Positions 15,277-24,534 of a stretch of 50,978 bases of DNA are shown piece by piece. A model generated the notes under the pieces. It was not told the origin of the DNA, made no database searches, and saw nothing but the letters and a program-made list of their open reading frames with translations. Source of the DNA: an uncultured Eubacteriales bacterium (GTDB lineage: Bacteria; Bacillota; Clostridia; Oscillospirales; Oscillospiraceae); NCBI GenBank assembly GCA_900552725.1, contig USAT01000002.1:1-50978 (forward strand). The letters are read 5' to 3'. Position 1 is the stretch's first letter; each line of letters opens with the position of its first letter. Made by a program: the position numbers and the translations under genes.

Positions 15277-15966
15277 ATGGCACTGTACGCAATGGGGGAT
15301 CTGCACCTGTCGCTGAATTCGGACAAGTCCATGGACATTTTCGGCGACGGCTGGCACGACTACGTCAACCGTATCCGGGAGGGCTTCGCGCCGCTCCATG
15401 ACGACGATGTGACGGTGCTGTGCGGCGACCTGAGCTGGGGCATGAGCCTGGAGGAGTCGCTGCTGGACTTTCAATTCATCAACGCCCTGCCGGGAAAGAA
15501 GATCCTTTTGAAGGGCAACCACGACTATTGGTGGAATACCGCCGCCAAGATGAAGCGCTTTTTCGCCGAAAACGGCCTGGACACCTTCGAGATCCTGCAC
15601 AACAACTGTCTTTATTACAATGATATCGCCCTGTGCGGCACACGGGGCTGGTTCTATGAGCTGGACAACCAGGGCACCCACAATGAAAAGGTCCTCCTGC
15701 GTGAGGTGGGGCGTCTTGAGACCTCGCTGAAGGAGGCGGGGGAGCGGGAGAAGCTGTGCTTCCTCCACTATCCGCCCATCTACCAGGGCTACGAGTGTCC
15801 CGAGATCCTGCGGCTGCTGCGGGAATACGGCGTCAAAGCCTGCTATTACGGCCATCTGCACGGCGCTTCCCACCGTCGGGCCATCGAAGGAACGCGCAGC
15901 GGCACCCTTTTTTCACTGGTGGCCGGTGATTTTCTGGGCTTTGTCCCTAAAAAAATTTGCGAATAA
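15277..15966 (+). CDS. Metallophosphoesterase
   Basis: The 229-residue protein carries the calcineurin-like phosphoesterase motifs in order: GDLHL at residue 7, GDLSWGM near 51, KGNHDYWW near 79 and YGHLHGASH near 193. These bind two metals. The substrate is not evident; the short clostridial members of this group act on phosphoesters in the cytosol. It follows the dipeptidase by 16 bp and an AAAGGAGG ribosome site, probably in the same operon. The end is followed by AT-rich DNA that leads into tig. Confidence 0.9.
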   Translation: MALYAMGDLHLSLNSDKSMDIFGDGWHDYVNRIREGFAPLHDDDVTVLCGDLSWGMSLEESLLDFQFINALPGKKILLKGNHDYWWNTAAKMKRFFAENGLDTFEILHNNCLYYNDIALCGTRGWFYELDNQGTHNEKVLLREVGRLETSLKEAGEREKLCFLHYPPIYQGYECPEILRLLREYGVKACYYGHLHGASHRRAIEGTRSGTLFSLVAGDFLGFVPKKICE

Positions 15967-16078
15967 TGCAAAAAGGTATGGAAATTCCATTTCTTTTCTG
16001 ATATCATATACACTTGGCTTAATTAAATTGTAGTCTTATGCCATCACAACATAGATGTAAACTGGAGGAAAAGCAACA

Positions 16079-17407
16079 ATGACTGTCAAAAGCTGCGAAA
16101 AACTGGAGAAGAGCAGAGTCGCTCTGACCATCGAGGTGGGCGCCGAGGAGTTCGAGGCCGCCGTCAACAAGGCGTATCTGAAGATGCGCGGCAAGATGAA
16201 CATTCCCGGCTTCCGTCCCGGCAAGGCTCCCCGCAAGATGATCGAGAGCATGTACGGCGCCGAGGTCTTTTATGAGGAAGCCGTCAACGCTATTTTGCCC
16301 GACGCTTACGAGAGCGCCGTGGACGAGCAGAAGCTGGAGGTCGTTGGCTATCCCCAGGTGGAGATCGAGAACGTGGGCAAGGAAGGCGCCACCTTCAAGT
16401 GCACCGTGGCCGTGTATCCCGAGGTGGAGCTGGGCCAGTACAAGGGTCTGGAGGCCGTGAAGGCCGAGGTCAAGGTCATGGCCGCCGATGTGAACGCCCG
16501 TCTCAAGGAGATGGCCGACCGCAACAGCCGTCTGGTGGCCGTGGAGCGCGCCGTCAAAAAGGGCGATACCGCCAACATCGACTTCGAGGGCTTTGACCAG
16601 GGCGTTGCCTTCGAGGGCGGCAAGGGCGAGGCCTTTGACCTGGAGATCGGCTCCGGCAGCTTCGTGCCCGGCTTCGAGGATCAGCTCATCGGCATGAAGG
16701 CCGGCGAGGAGAAGGACATCGACATCACCTTCCCCGAGAACTACACCCCCGAGCTGGCCGGCAAGCCCGTGGTGTTCCACGTCAAGGTCAACGAGGTCAA
16801 GGTCAAGGAGCTGCCCGCCATCGACGACGAGTTCGCCAAGGACGTGTCCGAGTTCGACACCCTGAAGGAGCTGAAGGCCGACATCAAGAAGAAGATGACC
16901 GACGAGCGCACCACCGCCGCCCAGCACGCCTTTGAGGATGTGCTGATGACCAAGGTGGCCGAGGGCATCAAGGCCGACATCCCCGACGAGATGATCGAGA
17001 TGCAGGCCCACCAGATGCTGGAGGGCTTCAAGCAGCAGCTGGCCTCCCAGGGCATCCCCTTCGATCAGTACACCAAGATGACCGGCATGAACGAGGAGCA
17101 GATCATCATGGACGCCAAGGAGCCCGCCGCCAATCAGGTGAGAATGGATCTGGCCATCCGCGCCATCATCAAGGCCGAGGGTCTGGAGGTCTCCGACGAG
17201 GAAGTGGAGAACGAGATGAAGACCGTGGCCGAGAAGTACGGCATGGATCTGGAGACCGTGAAGAAGTACCTGCGCGCCGAGGACGTGAAGGAGCAGGTCA
17301 TGCGCGGGAAGGTCATCAAGGTGGTGGCGGACTCTGCTACCGCCGTTGCTCCCGAGGTCAAGGAAGAGGAGACCAAGACCGAGGAAGACGAGGAGAAGAA
17401 AGACTAA
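16079..17407 (+). CDS. tig: Trigger factor
   Basis: The 442-residue protein has the ribosome-binding domain with GFRPGKAPRKM near residues 44-54, an FKBP-type prolyl isomerase domain at about 150-245 (KKGDTANIDFEGF... GSGSFVPGFEDQLIG) and a long helical C-terminal chaperone domain. The tail is unusually charged, a run of Glu/Lys at residues 426-442. It binds nascent chains at the ribosome exit. Codon choice is strongly biased to GAG/AAG/GCC, as in a highly expressed gene. It leads the tig-clpP-clpX-lon-engB cluster. The 112 bp upstream are AT-rich and contain a 13-bp palindrome (15978-15990), but no clear promoter. Confidence 0.97.
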   Translation: MTVKSCEKLEKSRVALTIEVGAEEFEAAVNKAYLKMRGKMNIPGFRPGKAPRKMIESMYGAEVFYEEAVNAILPDAYESAVDEQKLEVVGYPQVEIENVGKEGATFKCTVAVYPEVELGQYKGLEAVKAEVKVMAADVNARLKEMADRNSRLVAVERAVKKGDTANIDFEGFDQGVAFEGGKGEAFDLEIGSGSFVPGFEDQLIGMKAGEEKDIDITFPENYTPELAGKPVVFHVKVNEVKVKELPAIDDEFAKDVSEFDTLKELKADIKKKMTDERTTAAQHAFEDVLMTKVAEGIKADIPDEMIEMQAHQMLEGFKQQLASQGIPFDQYTKMTGMNEEQIIMDAKEPAANQVRMDLAIRAIIKAEGLEVSDEEVENEMKTVAEKYGMDLETVKKYLRAEDVKEQVMRGKVIKVVADSATAVAPEVKEEETKTEEDEEKKD

Positions 17408-17462
17408 ATCACATATCAGGGTGGGTATACTTTGACTATCTTTCGTATGGAGGTATTTTACA

Positions 17463-18044
17463 ATGAGTTTGGTTCCCTATGTTGTTGAGCAGACCAACCG
17501 CGGCGAGCGGTCCTATGATATCTTTTCCCGTCTGCTGAACGACCGCATTATCTTCCTGGGCGAAGAAGTGAATGATACCACCGCCAGCCTGGTCGTGGCC
17601 CAGCTGCTGTATCTGGAGGCGCAAGATCCCGATAAGGACATCCAGATGTATATCAACAGCCCCGGCGGCAGCGTTACGGCCGGTATGGCAATCTATGACA
17701 CCATGCAGTACATCAAGTGTGATGTATCCACCATCTGCATCGGCATGGCCGCCAGCATGGGCGCGTTCCTGCTGTCCTGCGGCGCCAAGGGCAAGCGCAT
17801 CGCGCTGCCCAATGCTGAGGTGATGATCCACCAGCCCTCCGCCGGTACCCAGGGTAAGGTCACCGATATGGAGATCGACGTGGAGCACTTCCTGAAGATC
17901 AAGCAGAGGATCAATAAGATCCTGGCCGAAAATACCGGCAAGACGCCGGAGCAGATCAAGGCTGACTCCGAGCGGGATAACTGGATGGTCGCCGAGGAGG
18001 CCCGTGAATACGGCCTGGTGGACAAGGTGATCTACAAGCGCTGA
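17463..18044 (+). CDS. clpP: ATP-dependent Clp protease proteolytic subunit
   Basis: The 193-residue protein has the full catalytic triad at canonical positions: S98 (IGMAASMGA), H123 (MIHQP) and D172. The N-terminal [23 protein letters not shown] is typical of ClpP. It forms the 14-subunit barrel that works with ClpX. The start follows GGAGG. It lies between tig and clpX, 12 bp before clpX, which is a standard arrangement. Confidence 0.98.
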   Translation: MSLVPYVVEQTNRGERSYDIFSRLLNDRIIFLGEEVNDTTASLVVAQLLYLEAQDPDKDIQMYINSPGGSVTAGMAIYDTMQYIKCDVSTICIGMAASMGAFLLSCGAKGKRIALPNAEVMIHQPSAGTQGKVTDMEIDVEHFLKIKQRINKILAENTGKTPEQIKADSERDNWMVAEEAREYGLVDKVIYKR

Positions 18045-18056
18045 GTGAGGTAGCAT

Positions 18057-19358
18057 ATGGCTGATAATTCTAAGGCACTGCGGTGCTCCTTCTGCGGAAA
18101 ATCCGAGAATCAGGTGCACCGTATGATCCAGGGGCCGGGCGTGCGGATCTGCGACGAGTGCGTGCATCTGTGTTTGTCTCTGCTGGATGACGGCTATGAC
18201 GAGGCTGAACCGGAAACGGTCGAGAGCCTTGACCAGCTTCCCACCCCGCGGGAGATCAAGGCGGTTCTGGACGAGTATGTGGTGGGGCAGGAGGCGGCCA
18301 AGATCGCCCTGTCCGTGTCCGTGTATAACCACTACAAGCGTATTTTCTTCGGCGGCGGCGAGGATGTGGAGCTGCAGAAGAGCAACATCCTGATGGTGGG
18401 CCCCACCGGCAGCGGCAAGACCCTGTTTGCCCAGACCCTGGCCCGGGTGCTGAAGGTGCCCTTCGCCATCGCCGACGCCACCACGCTGACCGAGGCCGGC
18501 TATGTAGGCGACGACGTGGAGAACATCCTGCTGCGGCTGCTGCAGGCGGCGGATTTCGACGTGGAGCTGGCCGAGCGGGGCATCATCTATGTGGATGAGA
18601 TCGACAAGATCGCCCGCAAGAGCGAGAATACCTCCATCACCCGCGACGTGTCCGGCGAGGGCGTGCAGCAGGCGCTGCTGAAGATCCTGGAGGGCACCGT
18701 GGCCAACGTGCCGCCCCAGGGCGGGCGCAAGCACCCCCACCAGGAGTTCATTCAGATCGACACCCACAACATCCTCTTCATCTGCGGCGGTGCATTCGAC
18801 GGTCTGGAGAAGATCATCGAGCGCCGCACCGACCGCAAGGGCATCGGCTTCGACGCCGTGGTGGAGAGCAAGGCCGAGCGCCGTCAGGGCCAGCTCCTCA
18901 AGGAGGTGCAGCCCCACGATCTGCTGAAGTTCGGTATCATTCCCGAGCTGGTGGGCCGTCTGCCGGTGATCGCCGCCCTGGACGGACTGACCCGGGACGA
19001 TCTGGTGACCATCCTGACCCAGCCTAAGAACGCGCTGGTGAAGCAGTATCAGAAGCTCCTGGAGTTCGATGACGTGAAGCTGGAATTCACGCCGGAGGCC
19101 CTGGAGGCCGTCGCCGACAAGGCCATCGAGCGCAACATCGGCGCCCGCGGTCTGCGCGCCGTTATGGAGGGCGTGCTGACCAAGCTGATGTATGACATCC
19201 CGTCGGATCACACCATCGAGCAGGTGACCATCACCGCCGATTGCGTGAAAAACGGCGCCCAGCCGGAGATTCTCCGTGATCCCCAGCATGCCGTCCGCCG
19301 GGCAAAATTAAAGACCGGAAAGCAGCCGGAGAAGAAATCCTCCGCACCGGCCTCTTAA
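18057..19358 (+). CDS. clpX: ATP-dependent Clp protease ATP-binding subunit ClpX
   Basis: The 433-residue unfoldase has the N-terminal zinc-binding domain (C10, C13, C32, C35), Walker A GPTGSGKT near residue 115, Walker [11 protein letters not shown] near 180, the pore loop GYVGDDVE segment and the ClpP-contact region after it. It recognises, unfolds and feeds tagged substrates to ClpP. It follows clpP by 12 bp and ends at an intrinsic terminator, so lon may be transcribed partly from its own promoter. Confidence 0.98.
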   Translation: MADNSKALRCSFCGKSENQVHRMIQGPGVRICDECVHLCLSLLDDGYDEAEPETVESLDQLPTPREIKAVLDEYVVGQEAAKIALSVSVYNHYKRIFFGGGEDVELQKSNILMVGPTGSGKTLFAQTLARVLKVPFAIADATTLTEAGYVGDDVENILLRLLQAADFDVELAERGIIYVDEIDKIARKSENTSITRDVSGEGVQQALLKILEGTVANVPPQGGRKHPHQEFIQIDTHNILFICGGAFDGLEKIIERRTDRKGIGFDAVVESKAERRQGQLLKEVQPHDLLKFGIIPELVGRLPVIAALDGLTRDDLVTILTQPKNALVKQYQKLLEFDDVKLEFTPEALEAVADKAIERNIGARGLRAVMEGVLTKLMYDIPSDHTIEQVTITADCVKNGAQPEILRDPQHAVRRAKLKTGKQPEKKSSAPAS

Positions 19359-19368
19359 AGCATGAACA

Positions 19369-19404
19369 GGGGAGAGGCTTTGGCCTCTCCCCGTGCGCTT
19401 TTTT
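19369..19404 (+). terminator. Intrinsic terminator after clpX
   Basis: A perfect 10-bp stem (19369-19378 with 19383-19392), a 4-nt loop and a T6 run at 19399-19404 sit 10 bp after the clpX stop. Confidence 0.85.
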
Positions 19405-19452
19405 ACCGTTTTCGCAACGCAGAACGATTCCCCGGCAAAAAGGAGAACTCCT

Positions 19453-21855
19453 ATGGAAGAAAGAACGACTATGAATATCCCTGTCATCGCCCTGCGGGGC
19501 CTGACAGTTTTCCCTGACCTGACGCTGAGCTTTGACGTGGAGCGTGAGATCTCCATCTACGCCCTGGACAGCGCCATGGATACGGACGAGCGCCTGGTGT
19601 TTCTGGTGACCCAGCGGGATATCGCCACGCTGGCGCCCACGGAGGACGATCTCTATACGGTGGGCACCATCTGCCGCATCCTGCAGATCCTCAAGACCTC
19701 GGAGACCAGCGTCCGGGTGATCGTGGAGGGCCAGCAGCGGGCCCGCATCCACCGCCTGTGGCAGAACAAGCCCTTCCTGCAGGCCAACGTGGAGCTGCTG
19801 GAGGAGGACTTCCCCGGCCGCATGACGCCCCGCATGGAGGCGATGATCCGCCAGACCTATGTGCTCTTTGACGAGTACAAGGAGCTTGTCCCCAATCTCA
19901 ACGACGAATTCGTGGCCGCGGTGCTGGACTGCCGCGATCCCGGCCATCTGGCGGACTTCATCGCCCAGAACATCAATCTGCGGCATAACGCCCGCCAGCG
20001 GGTGCTGGAGGATCTGAACCCCGTCAAGCGCCTGCGGCTGCTGAACGATATCCTGGCCCACGAGGTGGAGGTCATCTCCCTGGAGGTGGAGCTGGAGCAG
20101 AAGGTCCGCTCCCGCGTGGCCCAGGTGCAGAAGGACATGATCCTGCGGGAGCAGATGAAGGTGCTGAAGCACGAGCTGGGCGACGACGGCGACGAGGAGA
20201 TCGACGAGTACACCGCCAAGGTGGAGAAGCTGCACCTGCCGGAGGAGATCCACAACAAGCTGATGAAGGAAGTGGATCGTCTGGCCAAGCAGCCCTACGG
20301 CAGCGCCGAGGCGTCGGTGATTCGCAACTATCTGGACGTGTGTCTGGAGATGCCCTGGAACAAGACCACCAAGGACCGGGCCGATGTGGCCAAGGCGCGG
20401 GCCATCCTGGACAAGGAGCATTTTGGCCTGGAAAAGGTGAAGGAGCGCATCCTGGAGTTCATCGCCGTGCAGCAGATCAACCCCGACGCCAAGGGCAAGA
20501 TCCTATGCCTGGTGGGCCCTCCCGGCGTGGGCAAGACCTCCATCGCCATCTCCGTGGCCAAGGCCATGAACCGCAAGCTGGCCCGCCTCAGTCTGGGCGG
20601 CGTGCGGGACGAGGCGGACATCCGCGGCCACCGCAAGACCTATATCGGCGCCATGCCGGGCCGCATCATCGACGCCCTGAGCCGCTCCGGCTCCATGAAC
20701 CCGCTGCTGGTGCTGGACGAGATCGACAAGCTGGCCAGCGATATGCGGGGCGATCCGGCCTCCGCGCTGCTGGAGGTGCTGGACAGTGAGCAGAACTACG
20801 CCTTCCGGGATCACTTCCTGGAGATCCCGGTGGACCTCAGCAAGGTCATGTTCATCACCACCGCCAACCGGCTGGATACCATTCCCCGGCCGCTGCTGGA
20901 CCGCATGGAGGTCATCGAGCTGTCCAGCTATACCGACGAGGAAAAGCTGCAGATCGCCAAGCGGCACCTGCTGCCCAAGCAGCTGAAGGAGCACGGCCTG
21001 AAGCGCACGCAGCTCCGCGTCAGCGACGGTGCCATCCGCGCCGTCATCTCCGGCTACACCCGGGAATCCGGCGTCCGTATTCTGGAGCGGCAGATGGAGA
21101 AGCTGTGCCGCAAGGCGGCAATGCTCCTGGTAGAGGTCGATGTAAAGCAGGTACACATTACAGAGAAAAACCTCTCCGATTACCTGGGAACGCTCCGCTA
21201 TACCCCCGGTGTACATAGCCAGCAGGACGAGATCGGCGTGGTCAACGGCCTGGCCTGGACGGAGGTAGGCGGCGAGATCCTGGAGGTGGAGGTCAACGTG
21301 ATGGACGGCAGCGGCAAGCTGGAGCTGACCGGCAATCTGGGCACCGTCATGCAGGAATCCGCCAAGGCGGCACTGAGCTGCCTGCGCAGCCGCGCAGAGA
21401 CGCTGCATCTGGAGAAGGACTTCTATAAGACCAAGGACATCCATATCCACTTTCCCGAGGCGGCCACGCCAAAGGATGGCCCCTCCGCCGGTATCGCCAT
21501 TACCACCGCCATGCTGTCGGCGCTGACGGGCCGCAAGGTACGCCGTGACGTGGCCATGACCGGCGAGGTGACGCTGCGGGGCCGTGTGCTGTCCATCGGC
21601 GGCCTGAAGGAAAAGACCATGGCTGCCCTGCGCAGCGGCATCCATACGGTGATCCTGCCCAAGGAGAACGAGAAGGACCTGGCGGAGATCGATCAGACCG
21701 TCCGCAAGGCGCTGCATTTCATCCCGGTGGAGTCGGTGGACGCAGTGTTTGCCGCCGCCCTAGTGCCGGAGAGCAGGGAGGACGCGGTGGAGCATATGGC
21801 GGCCATTGTGACCGATACGCCCTATCAGGAGGTACGTCATGGCCATCAACTTTAA
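19453..21855 (+). CDS. lon: ATP-dependent endopeptidase La (Lon)
   Basis: The 800-residue protein has the LonN substrate domain (MNIPVIALRGLTVFPDL onward), an AAA+ module with GPPGVGKTS near residue 356 and LLVLDEIDKLASD, and the Ser-Lys protease domain with S678 (PKDGPSAG) and K719 (GGLKEK). It degrades misfolded and regulatory proteins in the cytosol. The start at 19453 has AAAAGGAG upstream; the 20-residue longer frame would begin inside the clpX terminator. The end overlaps engB by 17 bp, and the engB ribosome site lies inside lon. Confidence 0.97.
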   Translation: MEERTTMNIPVIALRGLTVFPDLTLSFDVEREISIYALDSAMDTDERLVFLVTQRDIATLAPTEDDLYTVGTICRILQILKTSETSVRVIVEGQQRARIHRLWQNKPFLQANVELLEEDFPGRMTPRMEAMIRQTYVLFDEYKELVPNLNDEFVAAVLDCRDPGHLADFIAQNINLRHNARQRVLEDLNPVKRLRLLNDILAHEVEVISLEVELEQKVRSRVAQVQKDMILREQMKVLKHELGDDGDEEIDEYTAKVEKLHLPEEIHNKLMKEVDRLAKQPYGSAEASVIRNYLDVCLEMPWNKTTKDRADVAKARAILDKEHFGLEKVKERILEFIAVQQINPDAKGKILCLVGPPGVGKTSIAISVAKAMNRKLARLSLGGVRDEADIRGHRKTYIGAMPGRIIDALSRSGSMNPLLVLDEIDKLASDMRGDPASALLEVLDSEQNYAFRDHFLEIPVDLSKVMFITTANRLDTIPRPLLDRMEVIELSSYTDEEKLQIAKRHLLPKQLKEHGLKRTQLRVSDGAIRAVISGYTRESGVRILERQMEKLCRKAAMLLVEVDVKQVHITEKNLSDYLGTLRYTPGVHSQQDEIGVVNGLAWTEVGGEILEVEVNVMDGSGKLELTGNLGTVMQESAKAALSCLRSRAETLHLEKDFYKTKDIHIHFPEAATPKDGPSAGIAITTAMLSALTGRKVRRDVAMTGEVTLRGRVLSIGGLKEKTMAALRSGIHTVILPKENEKDLAEIDQTVRKALHFIPVESVDAVFAAALVPESREDAVEHMAAIVTDTPYQEVRHGHQL

Positions 21856-22471
21856 CAAGGTGGAGTTCGTCCTCTCGGCGGTGAAGCCTTCCACGTTCAT
21901 CCGGGACGGCAGACCCCAGGTGACCTTCGCCGGGCGCTCCAACGTGGGCAAGTCCTCCGTCATCAACCGGCTGCTGAACCGGAAGAACTTTGCCCGTGTG
22001 GGCGCTACCCCCGGTAAGACTACCCAGATCAACTATTTCCGCATCGATGACAAGATCTATTTCACCGACCTGCCCGGCTACGGCTACGCCAAGGTATCCA
22101 AGGACGAGCGTGACCGTTGGGGCCGCCTGATGGAGAATTATTTTGCCGAGGAAGGGCTGATCTCCCTGGGTGTGCTGATCGTGGATGCCCGCCATAAGCC
22201 CACCGCCGATGATGTGACCATGTGCGACTATTTCAAGGCCACCGGCTGTCCCATGGTGGTGGTGGCCAACAAGCTGGACAAGCTGAAAAAGAGCGAGATC
22301 GAGCCAAATCTGACCCTGATCCGCCAGACACTGACCCTGCCGGAGGAGGCGCTGCTGATCCCCCAGACGCTGACGCTGGATGACAGCGTGCTGCTGATCC
22401 CGTTCTCCGCCGAGAAGGGGACGGGCAAAACGGAGCTGCTGGCTGCCATCGGGCAGTACTGCGGTAAATAA
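21839..22471 (+). CDS. engB: Ribosome biogenesis GTPase EngB (YsxC/YihA)
   Basis: The 210-residue GTPase shows G1 GRSNVGKSS near residue 31, G3 DLPGYGYAKVS near 79, G4 NKLDKL near 144 and a C-terminal SAEKGTGK. It helps 50S assembly. The region between G4 and SAEKG is longer than in the family I know. It carries two near-copies of a 13-residue unit, QTLTLPEEALLIP and QTLTLDDSVLLIP (codons at 22325-22402), where most members have one such helix-strand segment. The start overlaps lon by 17 bp; AGGAGG precedes it. Confidence 0.95.
   Translation: MAINFNKVEFVLSAVKPSTFIRDGRPQVTFAGRSNVGKSSVINRLLNRKNFARVGATPGKTTQINYFRIDDKIYFTDLPGYGYAKVSKDERDRWGRLMENYFAEEGLISLGVLIVDARHKPTADDVTMCDYFKATGCPMVVVANKLDKLKKSEIEPNLTLIRQTLTLPEEALLIPQTLTLDDSVLLIPFSAEKGTGKTELLAAIGQYCGK
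22325..22402 (+). repeat. 39-bp in-frame tandem duplication inside engB
   Basis: Two adjacent 39-bp units (22325-22363 and 22364-22402) encode related 13-residue segments that share Gln-Thr-Leu-Thr-Leu at the start and Leu-Leu-Ile-Pro at the end. The central codons differ, so the duplication is older than the 28-bp one at 14.2 kb. Confidence 0.85.
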
Positions 22472-22487
22472 AACCCCATATTTCCCA

Positions 22488-22522
22488 CGCGGGAGAGCTG
22501 TGAAAAACACCGCTCTCCCGCG
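22488..22522 (+). terminator. Intrinsic terminator after engB
   Basis: An 11-bp perfect stem (22488-22498 with 22512-22522), with an additional GTG/CAC pairing inside the loop, lies 16 bp after the engB stop. The T tract after it is short. Confidence 0.75.
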
Positions 22523-22775
22523 CGCTTTATCAGGTATCGCCTATTTCTTGCACAAAAGTTTGTTGCGCGATAGGAAAAAATTGTCAGAGAACCGCTATCT
22601 GCAATAAAAATTTGCTATTTGTTACAGATTTGACAATCCAAATTTGGGCAAGCCTCCAAATTTGATATTTTTTTAACGAAACAGGTTGATATTTTTTTAA
22701 CGAAGTAGTAAAGTATTAGCCAGAGGAAAAAATAGGGATAGAAAAGAAAGAAAGAAAACAGGAGGCATATCAACA
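22523..22775 (+). promoter_or_regulatory. AT-rich promoter region of the CoA-transferase gene with 19-bp direct repeats
   Basis: This 250-bp stretch has no gene. It contains two identical 19-bp copies of ttgatatttttttaacgaa at 22662-22680 and 22686-22704, 24 bp apart, each starting with a -35-like TTGATA. From the second copy, a 17-bp spacer leads to TAAAGT (22709-22714). Just before them are a palindrome CCAAATTTGG (22638-22647) and a second TCCAAATTT (from 22656). A TTGACA occurs near 22630. The repeats may be tandem regulator sites or a duplicated promoter element. The sequence is direct; its function is inferred. Confidence 0.6.
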
Positions 22776-24125
22776 ATGGCATACGAAGAATTTCTGGGTA
22801 TGTATCAATCCAAGCTGACCACGGCAGAGGAAGCCGTAAAAGTGATCAAGTCCGGCGACTGGGTAGACTATGGCTTCTGCAATACCCATCCCCATGTTCT
22901 GGATGAGGCGCTGGCCCGCCGCGCCCCCGAGCTGGAGGACGTGAAAGTCCGCGGCGGCATCGCCCTGTGGAAGCCCGCCATCTTCGATATCGAGGAGCCT
23001 GCCAAGCATATCATCTATAACTCCCACCACACCAGTGGCTTCGAGCGTAAGCATATCGACACCGGGGCCTGTTTCTATGAGCCCATGCGCTATTCCGAGC
23101 TGCCCCGTTACTACTATGATCATATCAATCCGCCGGATGTGGCCATGATTCAGGTGGGTCCCATGGACAAGCACGGCTACTTCAACTTCGGCGTCTCCGC
23201 CTCCCACATGAAGGCCATCTGCGACACGGCGAAGATCCTAATCGTCGAGGTCAACCAGAACATGCCCCGCTGCCTGGGCGGCTTTGGCGAGAGCGTACAT
23301 ATCTCTGACGTGGACATGATCGTGGAAGGCCGCAATGACCCCATGGGCCAGCTGCTGTCCGCCGTGCCTACCGAGATCGACAAGGCCGTGGCCAAGCAGG
23401 TGGTGGAGCGCATCCCCAATGGTGCCTGCCTGCAGCTGGGCATCGGCGGTATGCCCAACGCCGTGGGTATGCTGCTGTGCGAGTCTGACCTGAAGGACAT
23501 GAGTGTTCATACCGAGATGTATGTGGAGGCCTTTGTGGATCTGTCCCTGTGCGGCAAGATCAGCGGCGCCAACAAGAGCATCGACCATGGCCGCCAGACC
23601 TACTCCTTCGCCGCCGGCAGCCAGCGGGTTTATGACTTCCTGGATGACAACCGCATGTGCATGGCCGCTCCCGTCAGCTATGTGAACGATATCCGCACCA
23701 TCGCGGCTATCGACAACTTCATGTCCATCAACAACGCGGTGGATATCGACCTGTACGGCCAGGTCAGCAGCGAGACCTCCGGCATCCGCCACATCTCCGG
23801 CGCAGGCGGCCAGCAGGACTTCGTGCTGGGCGCGTACCTGTCCAACGGCGGCAAGAGCTTCATCTGCCTGTCCTCTACCTTCAAGAAGAAGGACGGCACC
23901 CTGGCGTCCCGCATCCGTCCCACCCTGGCCGAGGGCAGCATCGTTACCGATACCCGCGTCAACACCATGTATGTGGTCACCGAATACGGCTGCGTAAACC
24001 TGAAGGGCCTGTCCTCCTGGGAGCGTGCCGAGGCGCTGATCTCCATCGCCCACCCCGACTTCCGCGAGGAGCTGATCCAGGCCGCTCAGAAGCAGAAGAT
24101 CTGGCACCCCAACAACAAGCGCTAA
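22776..24125 (+). CDS. Acetyl-CoA hydrolase/transferase family protein, probably butyryl-CoA:acetate CoA-transferase
   Basis: The 449-residue length and features fit the But/4-hydroxybutyrate CoA-transferase group. GDWVDYGF lies near residue 28, [13 protein letters not shown] in the middle and [10 protein letters not shown] near residue 225. [12 protein letters not shown] follows, with E247 as the likely catalytic glutamate that forms the CoA thioester, and the C-terminal [10 protein letters not shown] block is present. In gut Clostridia this enzyme swaps CoA from butyryl-CoA to acetate as the last step to butyrate. Substrate cannot be proved from sequence; propionyl- or 4-hydroxybutyryl-CoA are alternatives. 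The gene stands alone behind a large AT-rich promoter region. Confidence 0.85.
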   Translation: MAYEEFLGMYQSKLTTAEEAVKVIKSGDWVDYGFCNTHPHVLDEALARRAPELEDVKVRGGIALWKPAIFDIEEPAKHIIYNSHHTSGFERKHIDTGACFYEPMRYSELPRYYYDHINPPDVAMIQVGPMDKHGYFNFGVSASHMKAICDTAKILIVEVNQNMPRCLGGFGESVHISDVDMIVEGRNDPMGQLLSAVPTEIDKAVAKQVVERIPNGACLQLGIGGMPNAVGMLLCESDLKDMSVHTEMYVEAFVDLSLCGKISGANKSIDHGRQTYSFAAGSQRVYDFLDDNRMCMAAPVSYVNDIRTIAAIDNFMSINNAVDIDLYGQVSSETSGIRHISGAGGQQDFVLGAYLSNGGKSFICLSSTFKKKDGTLASRIRPTLAEGSIVTDTRVNTMYVVTEYGCVNLKGLSSWERAEALISIAHPDFREELIQAAQKQKIWHPNNKR

Positions 24126-24163
24126 CCCCGACAACACTTCCAAAAGGAAGAGTAAGATAAGGT

Positions 24164-24197
24164 CAAAAGGCGTCGTTCGCAAGAACGGCGCCTTTTG
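24164..24197 (+). terminator. Strong hairpin after the CoA-transferase gene
   Basis: A 15-bp stem (24164-24178 with 24183-24197, one G-U pair) with a GNRA-type GCAA loop and T residues in its 3' arm starts 38 bp after the stop. It probably terminates or stabilises the transcript. Confidence 0.8.
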
Positions 24198-24456
24198 GCG
24201 TAAACTGGCGCAAACTGGCGAAAAGTCTATCGACTTTTCTGCCAAGGGGATTGCGGCCGACTGCGCAGCGGAGCGAAGCGGAACAAGTGCCCTTGGGGTA
24301 CGCGCGTCCTTCGGACACACTGGCGGCCGAGCAGTATTTTTCCGACGTACACGCCGCCGGAAAAATGATTAGACTGTTTCGCGCCCGCGGGCGCGAACTC
24401 TGCGAGGCTTTTTCTGGATCATACCGCATAAAACCGGGAAAATTGTGTTTCTTTTC
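24198..24456. other. Structured non-coding stretch of unknown role
   Basis: No convincing gene occurs here. Visible structure includes AAACTGGCG given twice (24203-24222 region) and CCAAGGG (24242-24248) facing CCCTTGG (24290-24296). GCGGCCGA occurs twice (24253-24260, 24323-24330). A 9-bp inverted repeat ATTTTTCCG/CGGAAAAAT (24336-24344 with 24358-24366) and a perfect 20-bp palindrome at 24378-24397 complete the set. The GC-rich, hairpin-dense character differs from ordinary intergenic DNA here and suggests a dispersed repeat element or a structured RNA. Identity is unknown. Confidence 0.45.
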
Positions 24457-24485
24457 TTGCAAGATGTGAAAAAAGAGGCTATAAT
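24457..24485 (+). promoter_or_regulatory. carD promoter
   Basis: TTGCAA (24457-24462), a 17-bp spacer and a perfect TATAAT (24480-24485) lie about 50 bp before the carD start. Confidence 0.82.
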
Positions 24486-24534
24486 AGAACCATCAAACGG
24501 TAAGGAAGATGATATCAGAAGAAGGAGGTTCGGC

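Noticed and set aside
15967..16078. Riboswitch or small RNA before tig
   Set aside because: Only AT-rich DNA with a 13-bp palindrome at 15978-15990 is visible; no known aptamer pattern and no clear promoter could be supported.
17436..19289. 617-residue open frame on the minus strand opposite clpP/clpX
   Set aside because: Low-complexity His/Gln/Leu composition, antisense to two certain genes.
24163..24469. Short open frames on both strands in the 24.2-24.5 kb stretch
   Set aside because: No ribosome sites, no domains, and they run through hairpins; the stretch is better read as non-coding structured DNA.
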